From the NCBI GenBank assembly GCA_028564705.1, contig JAPXFQ010001302.1, positions 558,001-622,000 of the forward strand: DNA of 64,000 nt. The letters run 5' to 3'. The first letter of the stretch is position 1; every line of letters begins with the position of its first letter. Shown here piece after piece: positions 11,850 to 22,989 of the stretch. The notes under the pieces were generated by a model, which did no database searches, was not told the origin of the DNA, and was given only the letters and a program-made list of their open reading frames with translations. The stretch comes from Apricaphanius iberus. Taxonomy: Eukaryota > Chordata > Actinopteri > Cyprinodontiformes > Aphaniidae. Position numbers and translations under genes: made by a program.

Positions 11850-12130
11850 TTATAATTCAGTTTAACAGATATCTCTAGGCACCTTACAAGAAAAGTCCTT
11901 TCGGTTCAATCATACAGTACTTTCCAATCGGTTTAAAAGTTTTCTGTTTAAGGAATCCCAGCAGATTGGATCAAGTTGTTGACTTGCAGTTGTGCCCTGT
12001 TGATGCAGACCACAGCAATCTCTCATACTGACCAAGCACATAGCAACAGTGGAGAGGAAAATATCCCCTTAACAGGAGTCCTCCAGCAGAACCTGGCTCA
12101 GTACGAATGACAATCCACCATGACCTTATC
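11850..12130 (-). mobile_element. L2-like LINE 3' end
   Basis: Contains 'ctaggcaccttacaagaaaa', 'ccagcagattggatcaag', 'agtggagaggaaaatatccc' and 'aacctggctcagtac', the same order as the 6430-6830 copy but more diverged and without the terminal AATTC units. An old 5'-truncated fragment in an intron. Confidence 0.7.
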
Positions 12131-12343
12131 TGTAGATGAGAATTAGTTGTCAATCATCTCAAATGGTTAAATAAAGGTTAAGCATTCATTTCTAATATTT
12201 ATTTCTTGCATTTTAGTTTAAAAAAACTAGAGACTTTGTAAATTATTCTGCAGGGACTGAATAGAATTCTTTCAGTCAAAAAGAATCAGAAGAAACAGAA
12301 GTTTTCTTCCCTACTGTTACAGAACGAGATGCTGCTGCTTTAA

Positions 12344-12815
12344 AGGAGCAGGGGGATGGATGGAAGAAATTAAACTTGTGACTGCTGCGGCCGGTGCTGC
12401 GAGCAACTGCAGCCACCGTGGGAGCGTGCACAACAAGTAAATAAATCATTGACGTAGCGTACTTTCAAGCCACTGCACATTGCGCACATCGCCAGCTGTA
12501 CAACAACTAGCAACATGTCTAGCGACGAAGTAATAGTGTTTAATCGACCGCGTCGAAAGTCCGGGTTCTTTCTCTTTCTTCTTCCTGTTAAATCGAGAAC
12601 GCGCAAGAATTGTAGATTGACATTACATCCGCGTGTAAGCGCGAGAAATTCGGCCACCGAATCGCAGGCTATTTTGCAGCACACAGGCTGTTCAAGATAA
12701 TGGGATTACACATGGGTGGGCTCATTTTACTTCGTTTAAAACGCTTCATTACCCAATACAATTACAAAACTGAACATGAATATAATTTATTTAAAAAATC
12801 TAGTCCCCTGCTCCT
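12344..12815. mobile_element. Short non-autonomous DNA transposon with TTAA target
   Basis: 472 bp bounded by TTAA on both sides (12340-12343 and 12816-12819). The inverted termini are AGGAGCAGGGG at the left and its complement CCCCTGCTCCT at the right. No transposase is present; open frames inside are short and GC-rich. A TTAA target with a terminus starting AGG fits the Kolobok superfamily better than piggyBac (which usually starts CC), but assignment by termini alone is weak. Confidence 0.7.
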
Positions 12816-13056
12816 TTAAGTGCTCCATTATTCTGGTATTTCAGCATTAGACACTTAAAGACTACTTGTATATAATTGGACTGACAATAATTTAACAGCA
12901 CATCATCTTTTTGTTAACTTTTGCTGATATGTATCCTCTTTGAATCCGCTATTCTTTGGGGCATTTCTGATAATAGAACAACAGTAGATTAGCAACAGGT
13001 TTGTGGTAAATGTCTGCAAATATTGATGCATATATTTAGAAATCATGGGAGCTGAT

Positions 13057-13380
13057 GACTGTGCGGCAATTGTGGCTCAGGAGGAGTCTGTCATTTGGGT
13101 CGCTGGTTCAAACTCCCACTCTGACTGTCCTTGGGCAAACACTTAATCTGCCTTGTCACTCAGTGACTGATGAGGGCACCGGCCTTGCCTTCTGAAGAGG
13201 GCCTGGTGGTGCCTGTGGATGGCAGCCTCGCTTCAGTCTGGCCCAGGGCAGCTGTGACTGCCTGTAGCTTACCAGCATGAGGATGTGAATATGTATGAAT
13301 GGGTAAATTGATGTAGTGTAAAGCGCTTTGGAGTCCTCTAACTCGAAAAAGGACTGTACGCATGCATGCGTTTACCATTA
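13057..13380 (+). mobile_element. tRNA-type SINE-like repeat
   Basis: 'gtggctcaggaggag' followed by a B-box-like GGTTCAAACTCC near 13105, then 'ccttgggcaaacacttaa' and 'gtaaagcgctttgg'. This is the layout of fish tRNA-derived SINEs whose tail imitates a LINE 3' end. The copy is diverged. A related copy lies at 14405-14640. Confidence 0.6.
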
Positions 13381-14024
13381 ATAGTCATCAATATTTTTTG
13401 GGTGAATTCCTTTATTATTTCTTGATGTGATATCACAATTTAGCTTTTTTTCTTTGATCATAAAACACTTTATGTGCTTTAGTGAGCAAGCTGATCCTGG
13501 AATTTCTATAGTGGAATGTTGGAGAAATTCTGATTCATATCTGCAAACATCACAATGTAATGTAATGTGTGTTTGCAATTGGGACTTTTGCCATCCAAAC
13601 TATGTTTTACTTTCAGTTTCATGAAGGTAACCATAAATGATCCATTATAATTCGATTTGATCACTAAGTTTAAGGATTAGATGACTTTTCTTGTTTATGA
13701 AGCTGCTTGAACTGAGGGAATATGAGCAAAAAACTTGCTGAAATTTGCAATATCATTTTCATCTTTCAGTAAATATCACAAAATATTGTGAAATTTGTGT
13801 TTCTAGTAAAGCTTTTTCTAACTTTCTTTATCTTCTTTGATCCTTGGACAATATAAAACAAAAATAGGAAATTTATATATTTCCCATGAGTATTTATTTA
13901 TTATATTATAGTATTATATTTATGCATTTAAAATCTTGGCTTGGTTGCAACATTTAGCCTGTAAGAAGAATATTTTTTCCTGTACAACTGCATGCTTTGA
14001 CCTTTTGTATCCTCCTTGCTGTAG

Positions 14025-14152
14025 ATCCAACTTTCGTCAGATCGATCTTCATACCACATGAGGAGAAAATCTATTTTTTCTTCAGTGAAGTGGGCAGAGA
14101 GTATAACTTCATTGACAAATTTATTGTCTCTCGTGTTTCTCAAATTTGCACG
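14025..14152 (+). CDS. Semaphorin exon (sema domain, KIYFFFSE block)
   Basis: Begins with the Asp codon split from the previous exon, DPTFVRSIFIPHEEKIYFFF, and continues SEVGREYNFIDKFIVSRVSQICT. The KIYFFF.E blade and the V(S/A)R(V/I)..(I/V)C end are nearly invariant in semaphorins. Acceptor tgctgtag, donor gtaagt at 14153, ending phase 0. The following intron (about 6.9 kb) holds the ACTAGT foldback element. Confidence 0.95.
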
Positions 14153-14404
14153 GTAAGTTCAAAGGAACTACATCATTCTGTAAAAGAGCATAGAAACAAA
14201 AAGCAAAATAAAGGCTGCTAAAAACACAGCCAAATGTTAAACAAAAAACGGTGAGGATATTAAACTCTGGATACTGATACTGATCTTAAGCACCAATACA
14301 CAGTTAATCACAGTGGGCAGCTAAGTAATGAATAGTAATGGGCAAGTATTCAGCCCCTATTTAGATTAATAAGGAGAAGATCTATATGATGATTACATGG
14401 TGAT

Positions 14405-14640
14405 TGGGAGACCGTGGCTTGGTGGGTAGAGTAGTTGACTTATAATCAGAGGATGTAGGTTTGATTTCTGCTTCTGCCTGTCATGCACCTCCCCCTGGGC
14501 AAGGTACTTAACCCCAAGTGATCTACCAACCTGCTATTTAGTGTATGAATGTATGCGCATTTGTGAGTGCAATTGGGTGAATGTGTCTCCTGTGTAAAGC
14601 ACTTTAAGGGGACATTATAACTAGAAAAGCACTTTGTATA
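14405..14640 (+). mobile_element. tRNA-type SINE-like repeat
   Basis: 'ccgtggcttggtgggtagag' resembles a tRNA A-box region and 'gtaggtttgatttctg' a weak B box. 'gggcaaggtacttaacc' and 'gtaaagcactttaagggg' match the 13057-13380 copy. Diverged, intronic. Confidence 0.55.
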
Positions 14641-14941
14641 AGTCCAGTTTATTTACTATTTATCCAGCAAGCAGCATAAAGTCTGAAAAGATTAAGTCTT
14701 GAATCAGTAACTCAAAGATCTAAGAGACTGGCACCCCCTAAGGATTCAAAAAACATTCTGCCACGGTATGCTGGATGGACAATCCAAGAGCTTTTTATAG
14801 GGGGACTATCATGCTTCTTTCGTGAACATAGTACCATTCTATAGCACACTCAAATAAAACTGTAACCTTAAAAGTGTAGCAGAGGACTTTTTTTCGTCCT
14901 GGTGGATCATCTACACCTTGGTCCTCCTAATTGTCAATCAT

Positions 14942-15160
14942 CCTGAGAGTGCAGATGCGCATATGTATGAAAAGCTGTTTGAGTATTTATTAGATATCTT
15001 TGATATCCAACTTTTAGGTGCATGTACTAGTACACACTTTGTCCTTACTAGTAAAACAATTTGACACACTAGTATAACGACTAGGGTGCACTAGTATAAT
15101 GATTGTGTCTTACTTGTAACATTTTTTCCATTACTAGTACCACTTTTGGCCTACTACTAT
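14942..15160 (+). repeat. Left terminal inverted repeat of the ACTAGT foldback element
   Basis: CCTGAGAGTGC at the outer edge, then 'tttgagtatttattagatat', then ACTAGT-containing blocks up to 'ccacttttggcctacta'. Every block has a reverse-complement partner in the same order at 20225-20450. Confidence 0.85.
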
Positions 15161-15594
15161 GTAATCAACCCTTACTAGTAAACTGCTGTGCCGCACTAGT
15201 GACACTACTACACCTAACTAGTAGGCATGCGTCACGCACTACTAGCCTCCCACACCCTACAAGTATCGCCAAAATGCCCACTAGTTGCACTAGTAAGGTA
15301 TTTTGACCTCACTGTTGCTACTTATGAGACAAAATGTCCACTAGTAGTATTAGTGGGGTGTGTTCTCCCTTACTAGCACTAATAGTATATCGAGCATGCA
15401 CACTAGTACTACTAGTGAAAGCCAAAATGTCCACTAGTAGTACTAGTGAGGATGTGTTTTACTTTACTAGTACAACTTGTAACACCCAAACACTCTACTA
15501 GAAACACTAGTGAGACTTAAATTAATAGTACTACAAGAAAAGGCCAAATTTGCACTAGTAAGTGCCAGAATATCCGCTCGTTGCACAAGTAAGG

Positions 15595-16385
15595 GACTTT
15601 TACACCTTACTAGTAGTACTAGAGATGTCAAAAACTCACTACTCACTAGTGTTATTAGTGGTATGGTTTCATTTTTTACTAGTGTAACTAGTTAAAGAAA
15701 TTTTGTATCACTACTGAGCATCTGAACATCACATGTAAAGGATTTGGCTGTACTAGTACGCATCTGCACATCACTAGTTTGCAAATAGCATGCCACTAGT
15801 ATACAATTGCACTTTACCAGTGCGTGACTACACGTGACTAGGATATTTCTGTAACATGTAAGGCATTTCTGCAGACTAGTAGGACAACTTTGGCATACTA
15901 GTAAGACAGTCACATCTTACAAGTGAGGCAAAAGTGTGCACTAGTTGACAATTCTGTACCACTAGTACCACATCACAAATTTCTACTAGTTAACATCTAG
16001 TGTTTCATTATTAACATTAGTAGCACACAGATGTCAACTAGTGAACAGTATTGCCTCACTAGTAAGATGTAGCTGTCCAACTAGTATGCCAAAGTTGTCC
16101 TACAAGTGTGCAGAAATGCCTAACATGTTACAGAAATGTCTTAGTCACGTTATAGAAATTTCCTTCTAGTGTGTAGTCACGCACGGGTAGTGTGTAATTG
16201 CATACTAGTAGTATGCTAGTTGCAAACTAGTGATGCGCAAATGTGCACTAGTACATCCATAGCCTTTAAATGTCATGCTTAGAAGCTCACTAGTGAGAAA
16301 AATTTTCTTCTACTAGTTACACTAGTAAAACACAAAATTGTGCCACTAGTAACATTAGTGAGAATTTATGATGCAAAAGTCCTCT
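15595..16385. repeat. Large imperfect palindrome within the ACTAGT region
   Basis: The arms are inverted around a centre near 15990-16000. AGGACAACTTTGGCATACTA (about 15882) faces its complement near 16082. 'cacatcactagtttgcaa' (about 15770) faces TTGCAAACTAGTGATGCGC (about 16222). TTACTAGTGTAACTAGT (about 15676) faces its complement near 16312. Single-stranded DNA or RNA from here could fold into a hairpin several hundred bases long. Confidence 0.85.
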
Positions 16386-16894
16386 ACTAGTGCTACTAGT
16401 GGATATCTTGCCACTTACTAATTCTACTAGTGCACATTTTTGCCCTTACTAGTAGTACTAGAAGACATATTGCCATCTACTAGTGGTACTAGTAAGATCA
16501 AAAAAGTCTAATTAGTGCTAGAAGTAGCTTTGTTAGCCTTTACTAGTAGTACTAGTAAAATCATAAGAGTCTCAGTAGTGTTACTAGTGGACAGTCTAGC
16601 CTTTACTAGTTAACATGTCAGTTGCAACATGCAGCCACTAGTGTCACTAGTGCAACAGTCATACTGGAAGAGGTTCCAACTTTTGCTAGCTTACCCTTAC
16701 GAAACATAAAATATATTGCAATATACTATGGTTTATATTGATATTCAGTTGGAATTATATTTCAATTTATGAAAAACTTCCACATATACTTAAAAATATA
16801 TAGCAGTATATGGACTAACAAGCTATTACTATGTACTGAATCATATATTTTAAAATACATTGCTGTGCAAACAAAATGATTGCATATGTGTTTT

Positions 16895-17380
16895 CCATCC
16901 ATCCATCCATCTTCCTCCGCTTATCCGGGGTCGGGTCGCGGGGGCAGTAGCCTAAGCAAGGAGACCCAGACTTGCCTCTCCCCGGCCACTTGGGCCAGCT
17001 CCTCGGGAGGAATCCCGAGGCGTTCCCAGGCCAGCTGGGAGACATAATCTCTCCAACGGGTCCTGGGTCTTCCCCTGGGTCTCCTCCCGGTGGGACATGC
17101 CCGGAACACCTCACCAGGGAGGCGTCCAGGAGGCATCCTGACTAGATGCCCGAGCCACCTCAACTGGCTCCTCTCGATGTGGAGGAGCAGCGGCTCTACT
17201 CTGAGCTCCCTCCGGATGACCGAGCTTCTCACCCTATCTCTAAGGGAGAGCCCAGCCACCCTACGGAGGAAACTCATTTCAGCCGCCTGTATCCGCGATC
17301 TCGTTCTTTCGGTCACCACCCAGCGTTCGTGACCATAGATGAGGGTAGGAACGTAGATCGACCGGTAAATCGAGAGCTTC
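16895..17380 (-). mobile_element. Rex3-like LINE, 5'-truncated, with 13-bp target duplication
   Basis: The + strand begins with CCATCCATCCATCCAT, so the minus-strand element ends in a GGAT repeat, the tail type of fish Rex3. The insertion is bounded by GCATATGTGTTTT at 16882-16894 and again at 17381-17393, a perfect 13-bp duplication. The 132-codon minus-strand frame at 16921-17319 is an RT C-terminus (LRWLGHLVRMPPGRLP, RGRPRTRWRDYV). GC content is far above the surrounding DNA, suggesting a fairly recent insertion. Confidence 0.9.
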
Positions 17381-17393
17381 GCATATGTGTTTT

Positions 17394-18515
17394 ATTAAGA
17401 GAAAATATTTGTAGTAGATGAGCAAGCTCAAGATTATATTTTCATGAACAAAATCATTTTTGTAAAACATACTTGTGATGAAAATAAGAGCTCCTTAACA
17501 AAATAAACGCACTTAAAACTGAAAACTATGCCATGGCCTCTAAGCTTAGGCTAAGCTTAGGCTAGCCTCAACATGCCCACGAGTGTTACTACTGATGTCA
17601 AAATGTCCACTACTGCTACTAGTGGCTGCTAAGCTAACATTAGCAGGTACTGTATATGTGGCCATGTTGCCATCCCACTAAATGTTTGCTTGATCGCTAA
17701 ATGACAAATAAAGCTGGTAGTAATTAGCTGTCGTATTTTCTCTCATTAACAGCTTTAGAAAACTGAGCTTTAGAAAAAATAAGAAATGAGGGACTATGAG
17801 GGAACGACAAAACTATTACATAAACTGTTCTGGGCATATCGAATAGCAACTACAATGTTCAGGATGCCAGGTGGGCTATTGTATGGGTCTATCTGATTAA
17901 ATAGTTCTGACTAACCTTACATAACAAAAGTCTTCTTCTCAATATATTAAATGCTGATATATTTTATGTGTATTCATATATTGTTAAATTTACACTTCTC
18001 TTTTGTATTTTATATTATGTAATTATACATTATTTGTACAAATTATATATTTTGCAGTATATGAAAATAGTGCAATTATTATGTAATTATTATAGTAATA
18101 GTGTTAGACTGTTTCATTTTTTTAGGATATAGAAAAATTCCTTAAATTATATGAGATTATATAATGGAAGATGTATTGTAAATACATGTAAAGTTACTAA
18201 AATGTTGTATATATACACACACATCCTATTTATTGCCTAATATCAGTATAATTCTCTTACACTAAAAAGATACCACAAACTGCATGAAACATGTCAGTTG
18301 TTATGTGATCCAAAAGATGGAAACGGTAATTATAAATGAACACAAATTACTTATAAAAAAATAGAGATTTCCCAAAAGGCCAAATGTCTTTTTCATTATA
18401 AAAAAAAGGCCTTCAGTCCAAAAAAAAGAGGATGATGCCTCAGTGAGAAAAAAAAACACTTGCTAGGATGAGTCTGATTTGGTCAGTCTGTAATTGTCTA
18501 TGGATGACTTCTTAT
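17394..18515. other. AT-rich interior of the foldback element
   Basis: No gene seen. It includes a short ACTAGT-type remnant near 17580-17630 ('ccactactgctactagtgg'), AATTAT-rich simple sequence at 17940-18240 and A runs near 18350-18460. Confidence 0.5.
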
Positions 18516-18518
18516 ATT

Positions 18519-18966
18519 GGTGCGTTCAGACCACAGGCTTCGTCAGCATCAGCAACGTCAAGATTACATGTTAAGTCTATGGTTGAGGCCGTTGGAGGAG
18601 CGTCAACATCTCTGCGGCGCTTTGTGAGTGTTGGCTCTGTCAACTTTTCAAGCTTTTCCTGCGTTTCAAGCTTCAAAACGCATAACGCTAGCAATGCAGA
18701 AGTTCAGCTAGTTGAACCTTTGACGGTCTTAACGCTCTTGACGCAGCATGGCAACCAATCAGAGCGTCTCACTGCAGTAACGTTGGTCGACATCGACGCT
18801 GCCTAACCAACCATGATCCGCTAGTGTTTAAAACATCCAGCAGAGAAAGGCCTGCCTATGAGTTTTGCAAGTTCAGCTCAAAAATGTATCTTCTGTGTAT
18901 ATGCGTCAAGCTAGTCACTTTATGAGCGTTGCTTGACGCTGACAAAGTTTGCAGTCTGAATACACC
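18519..18966. mobile_element. Short non-autonomous DNA transposon (MITE)
   Basis: The left end GGTGCGTTCAGACCAC is mirrored by the right end, whose complement reads GGTGTATTCAGACTGC. Homology extends inward to CTTCGTCAGC / CTTTGTCAGC. A 3-bp ATT flanks both sides. Internally it has 'ggcaaccaatcagagcgtc'. A 3-bp target and GG.G termini fit PIF/Harbinger-like MITEs, but this is inference from the ends only. Confidence 0.65.
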
Positions 18967-18989
18967 ATTGTCCTGTTGTCCTCTTTGGA

Positions 18990-19950
18990 CAGCTGAGACC
19001 TGATAGTGGCATGGATTGTTCACAATCATCATTTGGAAAGACCAGGTGATGTCAATCTCAAAGGCTTTAAAGACCCAGTATATCTGACCTTGCCCCAACA
19101 ATCAGCACCATGGGTTCCTCTAAGCAGTTGTATGGAAGCCCTGAAGCTGAAAATAATTGACTCTAACAAAGCAGGAGAAGGCTATAAGAAGATAGAAAAG
19201 CATTTCCAGATGCCAATATCCTGTGTTCGGAATGTAATTAAGAAATAACAGTCATCAGGAACAGTGGAAGTTAAAGCTAGATCTGGAAGACCAAGAAACA
19301 TATCCGACAGAATAGCTCGCAGGATTGTGAGAAAAGTAAGTCAAAACCCAATTTTTACTGCACGATCCCTCCAGAAAGATCTGGCAGTCACTGGAGTTGT
19401 GGTACACTATTTCACTATAAAAAAAGAGATACTTGTACAAATATGGTCTTCATGGAAGATTAACCAGAAGCGAACCTCTTCCACGTCCTCATCACAAAAA
19501 TCCGTGTTTGAATTTTGCTAATTAACATATGGACAAGCATTTTGGAAAAACGTTCTGTGGACTGATGAGGTTAAAATAGAAAATTTTGGCCAAGTAAGCA
19601 AAGGTACTTTTGGAGAAGGAAGGGCACAGAATTAAATGAAAAGAACCTCTTTCCAACTGTTTAGCATGTGGGTTAATCAATCATGCTATGGGGTTGTATT
19701 GCAGCCAGTGGAACAGGGAACAGTTCACAAGTTGAAGAAAAGATGGTTTCTATTACATTTTAGCAAATTTTGGACAGTAACTTGGTTTCATCTGCAAAAA
19801 AGCTGAAGTTGAAGAGAGGATGGCTTTTACAAATGGATAATGATCGTAAACACACCTCAAAATCCACGATCAATGAAAAAGTAAAAGCTGTTAGCTATTT
19901 TACAGCCGCCAATCCCACTTCATTAGAAAATGGAGCTAAGTCATCACTGT
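18990..19950 (+). pseudogene. Fossil Tc1-like transposase
   Basis: Reading frames drift, but the family is clear. The start-like MGSSKQL block lies near 19110 in one frame, then VKARSGRPRNISDRIARRIV (19267-19330) and WTDEVKIENFG near 19557 with the first Asp. [11 protein letters not shown] near 19830 carries the second Asp. The third catalytic block (SPDLNPIE) is lost and stops are frequent. I could not define inverted termini. It sits inside the ACTAGT foldback element. Confidence 0.75.
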
Positions 19951-20224
19951 ACCGGAGCTAACAGCTACTGGTACTTTGCTAATACAGAAACTTATCATTC
20001 CTGATACATTACATGACAAAATTCATAAATATGTGCTGTATTTGCCTGCCAACAGTAAATGTGGGGGTTCAACCAGCCAACCATTTGTAGGTATCTTCGC
20101 TCCGATGCACCGGGCCTCGACTAGATACTCCCTAATCTACAATCCAACTCACTCGTATCGAGTCGACTTCCGCTCTTCTTCTTTGCTTGAGCTTGGGAAG
20201 CCACTAGTAGCATTATTCTGATCT

Positions 20225-20450
20225 TAATTGTCACTAGTAGTACTAGTAGGCCAAAAGTGGCACTAGTAGTGGAAAAAATGTTGCAAGTAAGACACAGTCG
20301 TTATACTAGTGCAGCCTAGTCATTATACTAGTGTGCCAAATTCTCTTACTAGTGAGGACAAAGTGTGTACTAGTACATGGACCTAAAGTTGGATATCAAA
20401 GATATCGAATAAATACTCAAACGGCTTTCCATACATGCGCACTCTCAGGT
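20225..20450 (-). repeat. Right terminal inverted repeat of the ACTAGT foldback element
   Basis: Reverse complement of 14942-15160, ending GCACTCTCAGG. Shared blocks include TTGGATATCAAAGATATC, 'acactagtataacga' type motifs and GGCCAAAAGTGG. Differences are scattered point changes and small gaps. Confidence 0.85.
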
Positions 20451-20454
20451 GTTT

Positions 20455-21085
20455 ATGTGTAGCGTGCTAAGCCGTTTATTCATTCTAACTCGCAGTTCTC
20501 ACGGGGTCCTTTGAAAATGGTTCACAAGAGAAGAGTGACCTCAAAGTGTATGAAAAGAAGAGAAAGGTCTCAGAAGAAAGAAAGAAGACCAGACTGTTTT
20601 TAGGAGATTCTTTGAAACTATGACAGGTGCTGAAAGCTCAGGTTGGGCTACCCACTAATGCCTCCGTTGGCAAGGTAGGTTGGCTGAAGTTCAACATGCT
20701 ATTTGGAGAAATACTTTTCAGATTACTGAAAAAGTAGTAATCTATGTCTATATTGTGACTTTCTAGGGAAGATCCGTTGTTGTGCATGCACCATTATTAA
20801 ATTCAGAAGAATCCTCTGCTATACTTTTACGTCTGTCTGAAAAACCCTGTTTATATCAAAAAACACCTTAACGAAAATTGCCTTCTCATTAATTCTGTGT
20901 TGACGGCTTGACAAATATACTTTTGTTAACATTGGGCATTTCCATTTTTAGTCAAAAACATACCTTACATATCAGCAGTCAAACATAGTGGTTGAGGATT
21001 TGGCTACAAACTGACACTAATGTGATCAGTAGTCTGCAGGTATGTGTTTTTTATTTATTTTTATACTTACTTCCTCTCATTGGTC
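20455..21085. other. Intron sequence upstream of exon 21088
   Basis: A purine-rich segment (20540-20620) is followed by ordinary intron sequence. No gene or classified repeat was recognised. Confidence 0.4.
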
Positions 21086-21087
21086 AG

Positions 21088-21269
21088 AGTGACATCGGAG
21101 GACAGCGGACTCTGCAAAGACGCTGGACCACGTTTGCCAAAGCTCAGCTGCTGTGTCAGCATGGTGGTGAGCTGCCTTACAATGTGATCCAGGACATAGA
21201 CATACTTCCACCAGCAGAGGGAGCTCCAGCAGATGACACACTATTTTATGGCATCTTCAGCTCACAGTG
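21088..21269 (+). CDS. Semaphorin exon (sema domain, RWTTFAKAQLLC)
   Basis: Sixty codons plus two bases: SDIGGQRTLQRRWTTFAKAQ and then LLCQHGGELPYNVIQDI. The segment ends DTLFYGIFSSQ. The (D/N).GG...L...WT(T/S)F.KA.L.C motif is the best conserved part of the family. Starting at AGT (after tggtcag) keeps frame with the exon ending at 14152. The donor is gtcagt at 21270, splitting the Trp codon (TG|G). The next intron is 9.8 kb. Confidence 0.95.
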
Positions 21270-21299
21270 GTCAGTGCATGTTCTTTGTCTCTGAATGGC

Positions 21300-21771
21300 C
21301 TTTTCACTGGTTACTCTAGGACTGTGGGGGTTTTAGGTGGATTTCTTAGTCGTCACGTTTTCAGAAATGAAAAGGATGGCACTGTGCCACATCACCAACA
21401 TCTTCACCACATCACCTGGTTATTTGAAAATAAAATTAATCCTTTTTTCTCAATAGCTCACTATTTTTCTTCAGTTTTTCACTTTGGAACTCTATCTCCC
21501 CGCCACTACAAAAGTGCACACAGTGTTCCCTCATGTATGTTGCTCATTATTGTTACATTTATTGTTGATGTGTGTCCGGTATCGGTTCAAAATTAATTTT
21601 AGTAATGATTGTAATTATATTACATTGTAATTATATTTCATTATATTACATGTAATTATATTACAATCATTAGTGGATATGATTGTGATTAAGATGCTAT
21701 GAAAAAAAGGAAGGGAAACTTTTTCTTTATTGAACTCTTTATTTGTTTCTGTCGCACCACACTTCTATCAA

Positions 21772-21804
<33 letters not shown>

Positions 21805-22980
21805 ATGTTAAAGTCCATCCCTATTCTGTACTAACCTTCACTATAGTTGGTAGCTCTGGACATAAAAAGGATTACAAATATAATCTTTTTTTTCCACCTA
21901 GTCTTCAAGGCTCAATTAAGAAAAAAACCTCTAAAATATCTTAACTTAGATTTTTTATTCTTTACTTGCACAAAGTCGAGAGAAAGTCGGTCAGACTTAG
22001 ATAATGGATAATTAAAAACATTTCCCCTTGCCTTTCGGGGCTTCTGTTTGTGATTTCAGCTAAACTGTCAGATTTCTCTGTGCTAATGTTACACTGTAGA
22101 AAACTGAACTTCCCAGCTTTGCCCAAAATGTGCAAAACTTTCAGCCATTAGCTGCATCTGGAATAAACCGTCTTCTTTTTGGGGCTGCAGCTATTGTTTC
22201 TTTTTGTAATCGATTAATCTTGCACTTTATCGATTCGATTTATCGGATCGTTTCATTTACGTTACATTTACGTTTCATTTACGTTTTTAAACAACCAAAA
22301 CAAATAATGCATAACAAAAATGTTGTACTTGTAAAATAATCAAGCATTTGCCTTTTATCTCTGAAAAACAAAAACTGAGAACTCCAACTCCAACATTTGG
22401 CTCCAAAACTAAGCCCATTTATGGTATTTATTTATTTATGTATTTTACAAAATAACAGTTAACAGCAATAACTTAAGTAAATAAACTAAACAGTCCAAAC
22501 AGCTTTTGTAAAAAAGCTTTTGTGAAAAGTTGGGATGTTTTTGTGATTTTATTTTTATTTTTTGCCAATCACTTAAATTGTTTAAAAGCAAGCAGAATTT
22601 GAGACGCCATTGTCACATAAACCGTAGCTAAATGAAATGAGCTTAAATGTCCTTTTAACCGTTGAAAACTCTAAAATGTGACCAGCTCAGATTGGGTCCC
22701 CACTAGAAGAACATCTCTGCTTTTATTTTGGTGCTACAGTCCCAGACCCACCCTGGCCCCTTTTTGCCCCCCTTTTCTCACCTTCTGGATACGCCCCTGC
22801 TCAGCAGCACTGAACATTTAGGAATAGTGACTCTTAATCATTCTAAACATCTTTTTGTCAGAAGATAGTAAGAAAGTATTTTTTTTTGCTTTGGTCACAG
22901 CGCATGACTGTTGATTTTAAATGTGATGTTGGTGCATTTTTTGTCACAGATAGTGACATTACTGTTTCCATCAGTCCACA
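21300..22980. other. Intron sequence with simple repeats
   Basis: Includes ATTACA-type simple sequence at 21600-21670, an (AT)n tract at 21776-21802 and repeated 'catttacgtt' near 22253-22285. No coding region is supported. Confidence 0.45.
21776..21802. repeat. (AT)n microsatellite
   Basis: Uninterrupted alternating T and A for about 27 bases. Confidence 0.95.
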
Positions 22981-22989
22981 CTGAAAACA

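Larger units (their letters stand above)
14942..20450. mobile_element. Foldback-type element rich in ACTAGT, about 5.5 kb
   Basis: The outermost segments are inverted copies: 14942-15160 matches the reverse complement of 20225-20450 over about 215 bp, starting CCTGAGAGTGC. By hand count about fifty ACTAGT hexamers lie in 15000-16680 and eight more in 20200-20390. I find no coding region that could be its own transposase. A Rex3-like LINE (16895-17380), a short MITE (18519-18966) and a Tc1 fossil (18990-19950) lie inside, so the original element was shorter. No clear target duplication was found just outside the ends. Confidence 0.75.

Noticed and set aside
13097..13115. Possible tRNA gene from a B-box-like sequence
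   Set aside because: No cloverleaf can be drawn and the sequence continues as a SINE body with a LINE-like tail.
15001..16680. Regularly spaced ACTAGT repeats considered as a CRISPR array or satellite
   Set aside because: Spacing is irregular, units occur in both orientations, spacers themselves pair across a palindrome and the host is a vertebrate. A foldback transposon fits better.
17146..17421. 91-codon + strand open frame rich in Pro, Glu and Arg
   Set aside because: Antisense of the Rex3-like RT C-terminus, and it crosses the right target duplication.
18468..18806. 112-codon + strand open frame
   Set aside because: It coincides with the short MITE at 18519-18966; low-complexity Ser/Val composition, no family.
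21699..21944. Open frame across an (AT)n tract
   Set aside because: The Tyr/Ile run is the translated microsatellite.
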